This document shows, one piece after another, positions 9,385-17,993 of a stretch of 64,000 nt of DNA. The stretch is from Siminovitchia fortis (GTDB taxonomy: Bacteria > Bacillota > Bacilli > Bacillales > Bacillaceae_C), in NCBI RefSeq assembly GCF_003605365.2, contig NZ_QYTU02000019.1, forward strand, positions 1-64,000, written 5' to 3'. Within the stretch, counting starts at the first letter, position 1; every line of letters starts with the position of its first letter. A program made the position numbers and the translations under genes. The notes under the pieces are model-generated. The model worked only from the letters and a program-made list of their open reading frames with translations. It ran no database searches and was not told where the DNA came from.

Positions 9385-9443
9385 TGTCTCAAGTTGTAAG
9401 GGCTTTCTTGCCATCCGTTTTTCTTTTGTAATAAATCGGTTTT

Positions 9444-9454
9444 AAGGAGGTGAT
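9444..9454 (+). other. Orphan perfect Shine-Dalgarno sequence
   Basis: AAGGAGGTGAT is fully complementary to the 3' end of 16S rRNA, but no usable start codon follows at normal distance. The overlapping GTG is followed at once by ATT TAA. The real lipoprotein start lies about 100 bases on. Confidence 0.5.
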
Positions 9455-9551
9455 TTAAACAAAGACAAGCTTGCCTATCTGCAACCTAAGGAAATGCGAA
9501 AAAACATGAAATTTTCACACTTATTTTACTGTGCTCAAGGGGGGAAAGTAT

Positions 9552-10751
9552 ATGAAGAATATGAAAAAATGGCTTTTTGGCCTGCTGACATTTGTTTTGG
9601 TAGCTGCACTGGCGGCATGCGGAAATAAAGAGGAAGCTTCTGGCGGAAACTCCGACAGCGGGGATCAGTCCGGAGAGATTAAAATTGGCAGCATCATAGA
9701 CGCATCAGGCAGTGCTGCTCCACTTGGAAAACCGGAAGAAGAAACGATCAAAATGATCATAGATGAAGTGAATGAGAAAGGTGGGGTCGACGGAAAGAAA
9801 ATCAAACTCATCTCCATAGATTCCAAATCTGACCAAAACGAAGCCGTTTTGGGTATGAAAAAGTTGATTGAACAGGAAAAAGTTACAGCGATCATCGGCG
9901 GAACGATCAGCGGTAACAGCCTGGCGATGATTCCTCTTGCTGAAAAAGCACAGGTGCCATATATTTCTCTTGCTGCGAGCAAACAGGTAAATAAGCCTGA
10001 CGACAACTCACCGCGTGACTGGACTTATAAGACTGCGCAAGGTGATGACGTAGTTGTTCCGAAATTATTGGAATATTTGGAAGAGGAAAAATTAAATAAA
10101 GTCGCGTGGCTCGGTGTTGCGAATTCATATGGTACAAGCGGCCATGAGGAGTTTGAAAAGCTAAAAGATGAATATGGAATTGAAGCTGTCATTGAGGAAG
10201 AATTCGAAGCGACTGTAAACGATGCAAAATCCATGCTTACAAGGGTTAAAAAAGCCAATCCACAAGCGATCATCGTTTGGGGAACAGCCCAGGAATCTGC
10301 AGTGGTAACTAAGAACATACGTGAAATCGGCTTGGATATCCCGATCATTGAAAGTCATGGAATCGGTACGAAAGAGTTTATCGAACTTGCCGGGGATGCA
10401 GCAAACGGCGTCATCTTCCCTGCCGGCAAACTGCTTGTAGTCGATGAGCTTGAAGACAGCGATCCACAAAAAGAAGTGCTGAACCAGTTTAAAGAAAGCT
10501 ATGAAAGCAAATATAACAAGGCGGCAAGTACTTTTGGCGGACATGCCTACGATGCTGTCCATATTTTGGTCAGTGCATTGGAGGAAGCTGGAACTGATAA
10601 GGAAAAATTGCGTGATGCATTGGAGAATACCGAAGGCTTTGTCGGAATATCCGGCGTATTCAACATGTCAGCCGATGACCATAACGGTCTTAAATCCGAC
10701 AGCCTGGCAATGATTGAAATCAAGGATGGCAGCTGGATAAAAGGAGATTGA
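9552..10751 (+). CDS. ABC transporter substrate-binding lipoprotein (LivK/LivJ type)
   Basis: The 399-residue lipoprotein has a signal peptide ending in the lipobox LAAC (KKWLFGLLTFVLVAALAAC), so its Cys is lipidated. A periplasmic-binding-protein type 1 fold follows, with IKIGSIIDASGSAAPLGKPE. The start at 9552 has GGGGGGAAAGTAT upstream; an ATG-like start at 9531 has none. It opens a five-gene importer (binding protein, two permeases, two ATPases). The family carries branched-chain amino acids but also aromatic acids; lying in a phenylacetate cluster, it may bind phenylacetate or a precursor. Ligand is unproven. Confidence 0.85.
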   Translation: MKNMKKWLFGLLTFVLVAALAACGNKEEASGGNSDSGDQSGEIKIGSIIDASGSAAPLGKPEEETIKMIIDEVNEKGGVDGKKIKLISIDSKSDQNEAVLGMKKLIEQEKVTAIIGGTISGNSLAMIPLAEKAQVPYISLAASKQVNKPDDNSPRDWTYKTAQGDDVVVPKLLEYLEEEKLNKVAWLGVANSYGTSGHEEFEKLKDEYGIEAVIEEEFEATVNDAKSMLTRVKKANPQAIIVWGTAQESAVVTKNIREIGLDIPIIESHGIGTKEFIELAGDAANGVIFPAGKLLVVDELEDSDPQKEVLNQFKESYESKYNKAASTFGGHAYDAVHILVSALEEAGTDKEKLRDALENTEGFVGISGVFNMSADDHNGLKSDSLAMIEIKDGSWIKGD

Positions 10752-10759
10752 TCGTATGG

Positions 10760-10790
10760 CAGGGAATATATTCTATTCCCTGCTTTCTCC
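10760..10790 (+). terminator. Terminator or attenuator after the binding-protein gene
   Basis: GCAGGGAATA and TATTCCCTGC pair as a 10-bp stem with a five-base loop, followed by TTTCTC. In an ABC operon this placement would lower permease expression relative to the binding protein. Confidence 0.7.
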
Positions 10791-11051
10791 TGGTATAGGA
10801 AATTATAAAGCGCTTAGGTTGTTGATAATTCATTATCTTTTTGTGCTACGTCCGGCTCCGACGGACAGGAGGTCCTAGTGCCGCCGGCGCCACAGGACGT
10901 GGCGCTTTAAGACGGCCAGCGCCTATCGACTAGCAGACTTCACGCTTCTTCCTACGATAAGTCAACATCGCTCCGCTGCGCGTGTTTCCTTTATCTCGTC
11001 AGAAGCGCTCCAGTCTGTACGTCGATAAACAGGCGCTTGCGCCTTTGTTCT
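10788..11051 (-). repeat. Palindromic repeat, copy C (hybrid)
   Basis: The right part matches copies A, B and E (CGCCTATCGACTAGCAGACT, CCTACGATAAGTCAACATCG, CAGTCTGTACGTCGAT). The left part instead carries TGGTATAGGAAATT and TTGATAATTCATTATC, shared with 25574-25623, plus a module around GACGGACAGGAGGTCCTAGTG shared with copy D. It ends TTCT followed by TA. It occupies the gap between the binding protein and the first permease gene. Confidence 0.75.
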
Positions 11052-11095
11052 TAATAATTATTTTCTTTGCAATCACCCTGAAAGGAGTTTAGAGG

Positions 11096-11977
11096 ATGGA
11101 GCTCTTAACCCAAATACTTCAATTGGTTTTCTCAGGCTTAACGATTGGGAGCATTTATGCTCTTATCGCTATCGGTTTTGTCATAACATATAATATTACC
11201 GGCGTTCTGAATTTTGCCCAAGGAGAATTTGCCATGCTTGGCGCCATGTTCGCCATCACATTTGTGTCTATGAACATGCCCATGCCCGTCGCAATTGTTC
11301 TAAGCATTTTGATAGTGATTCTGATAGGCGGAGTTTTTGAGAGGACCGCCATATATCCTGCAAGGAATTCTTCCTTGCCCACTCTTATCATTATTACAAT
11401 CGGAGTAGCCATCGCCATGCGCGGGCTGGCTATCCTGCTTTGGGGAACCCAGCCTAAGTCACTTGCCCCGTTCACTAAAAACGATCCAATCAATATAATG
11501 AATGCTGTTTTGCTCCCCCAAAGCATGTGGGCCATCGGTATTTCGGTCATCAGTTTGATTGCAATGTTCTACTTTTTCAATAAAACATTTGTAGGAAAAG
11601 CCGTTACGGCTTGTGTTGTCAATCGCAACGCGGCCCGCTTGATGGGCATCAAGCCGGAATGGATGTCCTTCCTCTCGATTTCCGTCAGTGCCGGATTGGG
11701 AGCAGTTGCCGGAATTATCATAGCTCCCATTTCAGGCGCCTCCTATGAGATGGGCCTCATGCTGGGAGTAAAGGCTTTTGTGGCAGCTGTCATCGGCGGC
11801 CTGACCAATGCTCCTGCAGCCATTATCGGTGCTTTCATGATCGGTATTTTGGAATCGTTCACAGAAGGCCTTTGGACTTCCGGCTACAAGGATGCTGTTA
11901 TTTTTGCCTTGCTATTATTGGTTTTATTTTTCAAACCAAGCGGGCTATTTGCCAAAGCAAGCGGAAAGCGGGTATAA
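11096..11977 (+). CDS. livH: ABC transporter permease, LivH type
   Basis: The 293-residue hydrophobic protein has about eight membrane segments and the LivH signature YALIAIGFVITYNITGVLNFAQGEFAMLG near the N terminus, with GGLTNAPAAIIGAFMIGILE near the C terminus. It forms half of the transmembrane channel with the LivM-type partner. AAAGGAG precedes the ATG. It is separated from the binding-protein gene by a terminator-like hairpin and repeat C, so its transcription may depend on readthrough. Confidence 0.9.
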   Translation: MELLTQILQLVFSGLTIGSIYALIAIGFVITYNITGVLNFAQGEFAMLGAMFAITFVSMNMPMPVAIVLSILIVILIGGVFERTAIYPARNSSLPTLIIITIGVAIAMRGLAILLWGTQPKSLAPFTKNDPINIMNAVLLPQSMWAIGISVISLIAMFYFFNKTFVGKAVTACVVNRNAARLMGIKPEWMSFLSISVSAGLGAVAGIIIAPISGASYEMGLMLGVKAFVAAVIGGLTNAPAAIIGAFMIGILESFTEGLWTSGYKDAVIFALLLLVLFFKPSGLFAKASGKRV

Positions 11978-11981
11978 GCAT

Positions 11982-13028
11982 ATGATGAGTAGACATAGCC
12001 AGCAAAAACAATTGATTGGAATAGCCATTTTGGTTGCGGCTCTCGCCGTCATTCCGTTTTTTGCAAATTCTTTCATGCTGAGTGTCATGATTATGATCGG
12101 TTTATATGCCATCGTGACCTCCGGCCTGACGATGCTAATGGGGTACGCAGGCCAAATATCATTGGGGCACGCGGCGTTTTATGGAATCGGTGCCTATTCG
12201 GCGGCCATTGTTACAGGTACGTACGGTTTGCCAAGTATATTGGGCATCCTGGCAGGTATTATGATTGCTTCGGCGATTGCTGTCATTATCGGAATCCCTA
12301 CTTTGAAACTCAAAGAAAACTATTTGGCACTGGCAACGTTGGGGTTCGGCATTATCATATTTGTTTTTTTCAAAGAGTTTAAATCGCTTACAGGGGGATT
12401 AAACGGATTTTTTGGCATCCCTTCTTTTGAGCTTTTCGGCTTTTCTTTCAATACGGATATGAAGTTTTATTATTTGGTTTGGCTTATCCTTCTTTTAAGC
12501 ATTCTGTTTTCCAGCAACATCATCCACTCCCGGGTTGGAAGGGCTTTAAGATCCATACACGGAAGCGATATTGCTGCCAATTCCATCGGAGTCAATATTC
12601 AGCAGTATAAATTAAAGGTGTTTGTCCTGAGTGCAATTTATGCCTCCATTGCCGGAAGCCTGTATGCCCATTATGTCTCATTCATCAATCCGGAACTGTT
12701 TACAGCCATGGAGTCGATCAACCTGTTAATCATGGTTGTCATCGGCGGCTCCTCCAGTATTTGGGGCGGTATGATCGGCGCAATTGTGTACGTTCTGCTT
12801 AATGAAGGATTGAAAGATATTGTCCCTGCGATTCTCCCGAGTGTCGGCGGAGAATTTCAGATCATCTTTTTCGGGATATTGCTTGTAGTCATTTTGATAT
12901 ATATGCCGCAGGGACTTGCGCCGGTATTGGGAAAACTGTGGAACCTGATTCCTTTTAACAGAAAAAAAGATCGTCCGTCCATCGAGAAAAAGAATGAACC
13001 CAAAGTATCGGCAGGAGGTAGTAAATGA
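11982..13028 (+). CDS. livM: ABC transporter permease, LivM type
   Basis: The 348-residue membrane protein carries the LivM-family region SGLTMLMGYAGQISLGHAAFYGIGAY and, near the C terminus, MVVIGGSSSIWGGMIGA. The start is placed at 11982, four bases after the livH stop, because longer in-frame starts lie inside livH. The stop overlaps the livG start. A charged C-terminal tail (NRKKDRPSIEKKNEPK) follows the last membrane segment. Confidence 0.9.
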   Translation: MMSRHSQQKQLIGIAILVAALAVIPFFANSFMLSVMIMIGLYAIVTSGLTMLMGYAGQISLGHAAFYGIGAYSAAIVTGTYGLPSILGILAGIMIASAIAVIIGIPTLKLKENYLALATLGFGIIIFVFFKEFKSLTGGLNGFFGIPSFELFGFSFNTDMKFYYLVWLILLLSILFSSNIIHSRVGRALRSIHGSDIAANSIGVNIQQYKLKVFVLSAIYASIAGSLYAHYVSFINPELFTAMESINLLIMVVIGGSSSIWGGMIGAIVYVLLNEGLKDIVPAILPSVGGEFQIIFFGILLVVILIYMPQGLAPVLGKLWNLIPFNRKKDRPSIEKKNEPKVSAGGSK

Positions 13029-13807
13029 TGAGCAATCCCTTGCTGGAAGTGAATGGACTTACAAAGTCATTTGGAGGGGTCGTAGCGGTCAATGATGTCG
13101 ACTTTCACCTTAATCCTGGTGAAATCGTTGCAGTCATCGGCCCGAACGGTGCCGGAAAAACAACCTTGTTCAATATGATTACGGGGGTATTGCCTCCAAC
13201 ATCAGGCAAAGTCTATTTCAGCGGAAAGGAAATAACGGGAAAGCAGCCTTTTCAAATCGCGAAAGCGGGAGTTACCCGGACATTTCAAAACCTGCAGGTG
13301 TTTGAAAATATGACTGTTGTTGAGAACGTAATGACCGGTGTGCATTGCCGTTTGAAAACTGGCTTTTTAGCTTCCGGTTTTCGACTGCCGCTTGTACGGA
13401 GAGAGGAAAAGCAAGCTTTTGATATCGCCATGCATTATTTGAAAAAAGTGGGAATTGCCGATCTGGCCCATGAGGACTCCAAAGTTCTCCCATACGGAAA
13501 CCAACGTTTATTGGAAATTGCCAGAGCTGCAGCCTCCTCACCGAAATTGATCTTGCTGGATGAACCGATGGCCGGCTTAAACCCCCAGGAGTCTGCACAG
13601 CTCGTACAGGTTATCCGGCAAATGAGAGAAGAAGGCATGTCATTCCTGTTTGTCGAGCATGATATGGAGACGGTGATGGGCATATCCGACCGAATTGTTG
13701 TAATAGATTACGGGAAAAAAATAGCTGAAGGTACACCTGCCGAAATCTATGAAAATGAAAAAGTCATCGCTGCCTATTTGGGAACAGATGATGAGGAGGC
13801 GATATAG
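13025..13807 (+). CDS. livG: ABC transporter ATP-binding protein, LivG type
   Basis: The 260-residue ATPase has Walker A GPNGAGKTT, the degenerate LivG-type signature PYGNQRLLEIARA, Walker B LILLDEPMAGLN and the switch histidine in FLFVEHDME. It powers import through the LivHM pair together with LivF. GGAGG lies six bases before the first of two adjacent ATGs, and the start overlaps the livM stop by four bases. Confidence 0.92.
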   Translation: MMSNPLLEVNGLTKSFGGVVAVNDVDFHLNPGEIVAVIGPNGAGKTTLFNMITGVLPPTSGKVYFSGKEITGKQPFQIAKAGVTRTFQNLQVFENMTVVENVMTGVHCRLKTGFLASGFRLPLVRREEKQAFDIAMHYLKKVGIADLAHEDSKVLPYGNQRLLEIARAAASSPKLILLDEPMAGLNPQESAQLVQVIRQMREEGMSFLFVEHDMETVMGISDRIVVIDYGKKIAEGTPAEIYENEKVIAAYLGTDDEEAI

Positions 13808-14545
13808 ATGCTGCAGGTCAATAATATTCATACGTATCACGGGTATCTGCATGTTTTAAAAGGCATCTCATTTGAGCTTGAAAAAGGTGAAATATTTGCC
13901 ATCGTAGGTTCCAACGGAGCCGGAAAAAGCACGTTGCTCGGCACCATTGCGGGTGTTTATCTCCAAAAGGAAGGCGACATCGTGTACGAAGGCCAAAATA
14001 TCGGGAAAAAGAAAGTTGAGGAGATTGTTAAGAAGGGTATTTGCCTGGTCCCGGAACGGCGCCAAATATTTGACTCACTCTCAGTTAAAGACAACTTGAT
14101 GCTTGGAGCCTATCATCGCTTGAAAGAAAGTAAAAAAACATTACAAAAAGACATCGACCGCTGTTATGAACTGTTCCCGAAATTAAAAACAATGGAAAAC
14201 CGGCCCGGCGGTCTGTTGAGCGGCGGCGAACAGCAGATGCTCGCCATTGCCCGCGGATTGATGTCGAACCCTAAGCTGATGATGCTGGACGAACCCTCAT
14301 TGGGACTGGCACCGTTGATTGTGAAAGACATCATGAACATACTTGATCATCTGCGGAATGATTTCAATACAACGATCATACTGGTCGAACAGAATGTCAA
14401 AGCGGCTTTAAAGGTAGCGGACCGTGCCTGTGTCATAGAACGGGGAGAAATAGTCATAAAAGGAAATGCAAAAGAACTGATGAAAGACCCGCGCGTCAGG
14501 GACGCTTATCTGGGAGGAAAAAAGGAGACCAGCTTCATTTCTTGA
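13808..14545 (+). CDS. livF: ABC transporter ATP-binding protein, LivF type
   Basis: The 245-residue ATPase has Walker A GSNGAGKST, signature LLSGGEQQMLAIARGL and Walker B LMMLDEPSLGLAP, with ILVEQN as the switch region, all typical of LivF. It starts directly after the livG stop. It completes the importer and ends in a terminator that is shared with the converging paaI. Confidence 0.92.
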   Translation: MLQVNNIHTYHGYLHVLKGISFELEKGEIFAIVGSNGAGKSTLLGTIAGVYLQKEGDIVYEGQNIGKKKVEEIVKKGICLVPERRQIFDSLSVKDNLMLGAYHRLKESKKTLQKDIDRCYELFPKLKTMENRPGGLLSGGEQQMLAIARGLMSNPKLMMLDEPSLGLAPLIVKDIMNILDHLRNDFNTTIILVEQNVKAALKVADRACVIERGEIVIKGNAKELMKDPRVRDAYLGGKKETSFIS

Positions 14546-14560
14546 AGCCGGTCCCTTTTT
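14523..14560. terminator. Bidirectional terminator between livF and paaI
   Basis: GGAGACCAGCTTCA pairs with TGAAGCCGGTCCC, with A and T tracts on either side. Both converging stop codons lie inside the hairpin, and the two genes overlap by 11 bases. Confidence 0.8.
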
Positions 14561-15008
14561 CCATTTCTTCTACTGAAACAAAAAAATCATTTTTACGATA
14601 TACCGTTGCATCCATTGTCGCAAGCAGTTCATCCTCACAAAACACTTTAATCTTATACCAGGCAAGCCTGTTGCTCCTCTTTTCTTCTGTTGCTTCAGCC
14701 CGCAATATATCTCCTTCTTGTGCAGGTGCCATAAAATTCATGGTCGTAGTCAGCCCTACGGCTGTCTTCCCATAAGAATTGCTGGCCGAAGCAAATACAT
14801 AGTCTGCCAAAGCAAACAGGATAGCGCCATGCACCGTTTCGTGCGAATTAAGCATATGTTTTTGTACTTCCAATGCAGCAGATGCTGTTCCCTCCCCTAG
14901 CGTCTCCAGCTTTATTCCCAAATGCCGGGCATAAGGCTCCTGTTCCAAAACGGAAAAAATCTCATCATAGAATGATTGATGAACTTTTCTTTCATCCACT
15001 TTGTTCAT
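14535..15008 (-). CDS. paaI: Hotdog-fold thioesterase, PaaI type
   Basis: The 157-residue protein has the hotdog-fold region HETVHGAILFALADYVFASASN and TTTMNFMAPAQEGD. The family motif is usually HGG; here it reads HGA. PaaI hydrolyses ring-hydroxylated or blocked phenylacetyl-CoA derivatives, recycling CoA. The ATG at 15008 has GGAGGG spaced normally; the 15029 start overlaps no such site. Its promoter (15095-15123) shares a motif with the other paa promoters, which supports pathway membership. Confidence 0.85.
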   Translation of the reverse strand: MNKVDERKVHQSFYDEIFSVLEQEPYARHLGIKLETLGEGTASAALEVQKHMLNSHETVHGAILFALADYVFASASNSYGKTAVGLTTTMNFMAPAQEGDILRAEATEEKRSNRLAWYKIKVFCEDELLATMDATVYRKNDFFVSVEEMEKGTGFKK

Positions 15009-15094
15009 AAAAACTCCCTCCTTCGTCACCTTTGCAAACGATTCTCAGTGTAATTTTTAGCAAGGGCTGTTTATTTGTATCAATTTATAAACGA

Positions 15095-15123
15095 ATTATA
15101 TATTTTTTGTTATATTAAATCAA
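15095..15123 (-). promoter_or_regulatory. Sigma-A promoter of paaI
   Basis: TTGATT and a perfect TATAAT are spaced 17 bases on the minus strand. The block from the -35 box into the spacer (GATTTAATATAACAA) nearly repeats the paaA promoter. Confidence 0.7.
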
Positions 15124-15213
15124 CCAAACTTTTTGAAATTTGGATAAATACTGTCGCCAATATGATAAAATAGTCTCAGCTGCCGGACAATTAAAATAGA
15201 TGGAGGTTTTAAA

Positions 15214-16590
15214 ATGATGTCAATCAAGGAAATGCTTGAAGGCTACAAGGCAAAAAAGTTTTCGCCTGTTGAGGTCACGAGAGAATATATTAACAGGACA
15301 AAGCGGGCAAAAGCGCTTAACGCCTTTATTGAATTGACCGAAGAAACTGCCTTAAACCAAGCGAAAATAGCGGAATCCCGCTGGTCTATAGGACAGGCTG
15401 GAAAGCTCGAAGGAATACCGTTGTCGTATAAGGACAATATCTATGTAAAAGGAATACCGGCAACAAGCGGATCAATCATTGACCGCGACTTTGTTCCAAC
15501 TGAAAATGCTCCCGTCATTCAAAAACTTCAGAACGAAGGGGCCGTCATGATCGGAAAAACGAATATGCATGAATTTGCCTTTGGAATAACAAACAATAAC
15601 CCTTTTTACGGACCTGCGAGGAACCCTTGGAATCCAGACTATATTTCCGGGGGATCAAGCGGTGGGTCTGCCGTTTCAGTCGCAGCCAATTTAAGTGCGG
15701 CTTCCATAGGAACAGATACGGGAGGCTCCATCAGAATCCCCGCCTCCTGCTGCGGACTGATCGGATTAAAGCCGACGCACGGTCTGATCAATAATTCCGG
15801 TACCACTCTCATTTCGTGGTCAATGGACCATACCGGTCCTATTGCGAAAAATACTGCTGACCTGGCATTAGTTATGGAAGCAATGACGAATACAAGCTAT
15901 ACATATGAAAATACTACTTTAAAAGGTTGGAGAATCGGTATTCCTTCCACTTATTTTACAGACCGGATGGAACCAGAAATATTGGAAGTATATAAGGATA
16001 CATTGAAAAAGCTCGAAAAACTGGGAGCCTTGCTTTTTGAAGTAGAGCTGCCACATGCTGAAGAGGCAGGCTCATTAACTTTTACAGTGGCGATGGCAGA
16101 GGCCGGATATGTTCATAGAGAAAGGATTGCCGAAAATATAGACAAATACGGAAATGATGTAAAAGCTGTCATGGAATCGAGCTCGGCAATTTCGGCAATC
16201 GAATATATTAACGCCCTTACAAGAAAAGAACAAATAACGGCCGAATTCAATCGTTTATTCAATGAAGTTGACCTGATTGTAACCCCCACCCTGCCGGCTC
16301 TCCCGAAACCTGTCGGAGAAGAAATTATTCAATTGACCGATGAACCAGAACCTATTTTTAATTGCTTCATCCGATACACATCTTATTTTAACCTGACCGG
16401 ACACCCGGCCATCTCTATTCCCGCCGGTCTCAGTGACGATAAGCTTCCAGTCGGTGTTCAGTTTGTTGGGGCAAAGCTGAATGAACAGCGCCTTATATCC
16501 GCTGCAGCTGCTTTTGAAAAACACTTTCTCGGGGATTTTTATAAAACGAGGGAAGAAGTATTAAAGGAACAAACCTTCAGTTTTCAATGA
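15214..16590 (+). CDS. Amidase-signature family hydrolase
   Basis: The 458-residue protein has the amidase signature with the Ser-cisSer-Lys triad: Lys in PLSYKDNIYVKG, GGSSGGSAVSVAAN, and DTGGSIRIPASCCGLIGLKP. It resembles GatA in layout, but no gatB or gatC is nearby, and gatA is normally in gatCAB. It is therefore likely a free-standing amidase. GGAGG lies seven bases before the ATG. It is divergent from paaI across a shared promoter region, suggesting hydrolysis of an aromatic amide such as phenylacetamide; this substrate is a guess from context. Confidence 0.8.
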   Translation: MMSIKEMLEGYKAKKFSPVEVTREYINRTKRAKALNAFIELTEETALNQAKIAESRWSIGQAGKLEGIPLSYKDNIYVKGIPATSGSIIDRDFVPTENAPVIQKLQNEGAVMIGKTNMHEFAFGITNNNPFYGPARNPWNPDYISGGSSGGSAVSVAANLSAASIGTDTGGSIRIPASCCGLIGLKPTHGLINNSGTTLISWSMDHTGPIAKNTADLALVMEAMTNTSYTYENTTLKGWRIGIPSTYFTDRMEPEILEVYKDTLKKLEKLGALLFEVELPHAEEAGSLTFTVAMAEAGYVHRERIAENIDKYGNDVKAVMESSSAISAIEYINALTRKEQITAEFNRLFNEVDLIVTPTLPALPKPVGEEIIQLTDEPEPIFNCFIRYTSYFNLTGHPAISIPAGLSDDKLPVGVQFVGAKLNEQRLISAAAAFEKHFLGDFYKTREEVLKEQTFSFQ

Positions 16591-16605
16591 AATGAAGACA
16601 TCATT

Positions 16606-16634
16606 AAGGGGAAGCCTCAGCTTCCCCTTTTATT
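16606..16634. terminator. Terminator between the amidase gene and yozD
   Basis: AAGGGGAAGC, loop CTCA, GCTTCCCCTT and a T-rich run form a compact hairpin. It can serve both converging genes. Confidence 0.85.
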
Positions 16635-16639
16635 GATGA

Positions 16640-16810
16640 TCAATCATCTGATTCTTCTGCAATGATGTCTTTTTTCAATAAATACTCAAACGTGATATCC
16701 GCAAGCTCCCTTACCTCGTCCTCTGCAGGAATGAAACCCCTTTTGATAAGTTCTTGGTAAAAAAATTCGGCAATTTCTTCTGTATCAATAAACACATCGA
16801 TTTCGCGCAT
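16640..16810 (-). CDS. yozD: YozD-family protein
   Basis: The 56-residue acidic protein closely resembles B. subtilis YozD over its whole length (MREIDVFIDTEEIAEFFYQE, then ELADITFEYLLKKDII). No function is established. The ATG at 16810 has GGGGCGG six bases upstream, and a longer frame to 16876 overlaps yozE. It follows yozE by 19 bases, probably in one transcript. Confidence 0.85.
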   Translation of the reverse strand: MREIDVFIDTEEIAEFFYQELIKRGFIPAEDEVRELADITFEYLLKKDIIAEESDD

Positions 16811-16829
16811 TTCATTCCGCCCCTTTTCT

Positions 16830-17057
16830 CTATTTTTTATTCTCTGCTTCCAAATACAGCTCCCAAGCTTCATCATAAACCGATAATGTTGTTTTATAGC
16901 TTCCGTTCAATTCAAGGTATTCGCTGATTTCATAATAATCCTGCGAATCTTTTGGAAAGTCGTGATCCTTATAAACTTCTTCCGCAAAAAAACTTAATTC
17001 ATCTTTTGGTTCCGGCTGCCGGTATTTAAGTAAAAAGTGATAAAAAGATTTCTTCAT
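16830..17057 (-). CDS. yozE: YozE-family (UPF0346) protein
   Basis: The 75-residue protein matches the YozE family: MKKSFYHFLLKYRQPEPKDE, FAEEVYKDHDFPK and YYEISEYLELN. The family forms a small helical fold. Its cellular role is not known. It pairs with yozD. Confidence 0.88.
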   Translation of the reverse strand: MKKSFYHFLLKYRQPEPKDELSFFAEEVYKDHDFPKDSQDYYEISEYLELNGSYKTTLSVYDEAWELYLEAENKK

Positions 17058-17182
17058 GATCCCATACGCCTTTCAGCTTTCTTGTTCATCCAATATAATG
17101 GATTGTCCAGCACATGTAAACCAAAAGCCCTTGCAGGCAAAAACATTGTTTGTCTTTCTATAAATGTATGCAAAGCCAGTTT

Positions 17183-17209
17183 CAAAAAGCCCCCTATTTT
17201 CAGGGGGCT
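17183..17209 (-). terminator. Terminator of the YjcZ-like gene
   Basis: AGCCCCCT, a six-base loop and AGGGGGCT form a GC-rich stem, followed on the minus strand by TTTTTG. It lies 50 bases past the stop codon. Confidence 0.85.
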
Positions 17210-17260
17210 CGCTGCTTAAAGATTTTTACGCTTTTCGTGTTTCATGATTTTCAAATACGT

Positions 17261-17443
17261 TTAATTAACCCAGCAGGCGCCGATGATGATCAACAGGATG
17301 AACAGCACAACAATCAGCGCAAAGCCGCCTGCGAAACCAAACCCGCCGTATCCACAACCTCCACCATAGCCATACGCAGGCGATACGAAGCCGTCGCATC
17401 CACATCCGCAGCCGCCATATCCCCCATATCCGCCATAGTACAT
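17261..17443 (-). CDS. YjcZ-family small sporulation protein
   Basis: The 60-residue protein has a Gly/Tyr/Cys-rich N-terminal half ([19 protein letters not shown]) and a C-terminal membrane segment [22 protein letters not shown], the YjcZ-family pattern seen in small spore-associated Bacillus proteins. The ATG at 17443 has GGGGAG seven bases upstream. A sigma-K-like -10 (CATAGTATA) lies at 17484-17492. The exact member of this multi-copy family cannot be named. Confidence 0.8.
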   Translation of the reverse strand: MYYGGYGGYGGCGCGCDGFVSPAYGYGGGCGYGGFGFAGGFALIVVLFILLIIIGACWVN

Positions 17444-17483
17444 GTCATCACTCCCCAATCATTTCATATGGTCTCTTCATCCA

Positions 17484-17492
17484 TATACTATG
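17484..17492 (-). promoter_or_regulatory. Sigma-K-like -10 of the YjcZ-like gene
   Basis: CATAGTATA matches the CATANNNTA consensus. No AC is found at 16-17 bases upstream, so the assignment is tentative. Confidence 0.35.
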
Positions 17493-17567
17493 TAGGTGTT
17501 TCGCGGACCGCATGTGCTTTTGCCCATTTTTTAAACAATTGAGGGTTATTTGCTTAGAGGCAACGGC

Positions 17568-17993
17568 CTATTCAAAAAGCTTTTTAAACTCACCGTATCC
17601 TTCTTCTTCCAGCTTTTCCTTGGGTATGAAGCGAAGAGCGGCGGAGTTTATACAGTATCTCAGCCCCGCAGGCCCTGGTCCATCCGGAAATACATGCCCC
17701 AAGTGGGAATCAGCAGTCTTGCTTCTTACTTCCGTTCGTATCATACCGTGGCTGAAGTCCTGGTTCTCCAATATTTCACTTTCCTCAATCGGCTTTGTAA
17801 AGCTTGGCCAACCGCAGCCGGCATCATATTGATCCTTTGAACTGAACAATGGCTTTCCCGAAATAATATCTACATATATCCCTTCCGCCTTGTTATTCCA
17901 GTATTCATTATGAAAAGGAGGCTCAGTTCCATTATTCTGCGTCACTTCATATTGAAGCGGCGTCAACTTTTTTCTCAGCTCATTTTGTTCCAT
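17568..17993 (-). CDS. msrB: Peptide-methionine (R)-S-oxide reductase
   Basis: The 141-residue MsrB has [13 protein letters not shown] and the catalytic Cys in [13 protein letters not shown]. The two CxxC zinc pairs found in many MsrB proteins are absent, as in Bacillus. It reduces the R epimer of methionine sulfoxide. The start at 17993 lies inside msrA (14-base overlap), with GGGGTG upstream, so translation is coupled. Confidence 0.93.
   Translation of the reverse strand: MEQNELRKKLTPLQYEVTQNNGTEPPFHNEYWNNKAEGIYVDIISGKPLFSSKDQYDAGCGWPSFTKPIEESEILENQDFSHGMIRTEVRSKTADSHLGHVFPDGPGPAGLRYCINSAALRFIPKEKLEEEGYGEFKKLFE

Noticed and set aside
9494..9628. Short frame starting ATGCGAAAA before the lipoprotein gene, considered as a leader peptide
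   Set aside because: The possible AAGG site is too close to the ATG, and the frame overlaps the true gene out of frame.
10025..10562. Minus-strand frames of 107 and 133 codons inside the lipoprotein gene
   Set aside because: They are antisense to a well supported gene and have no start signals.
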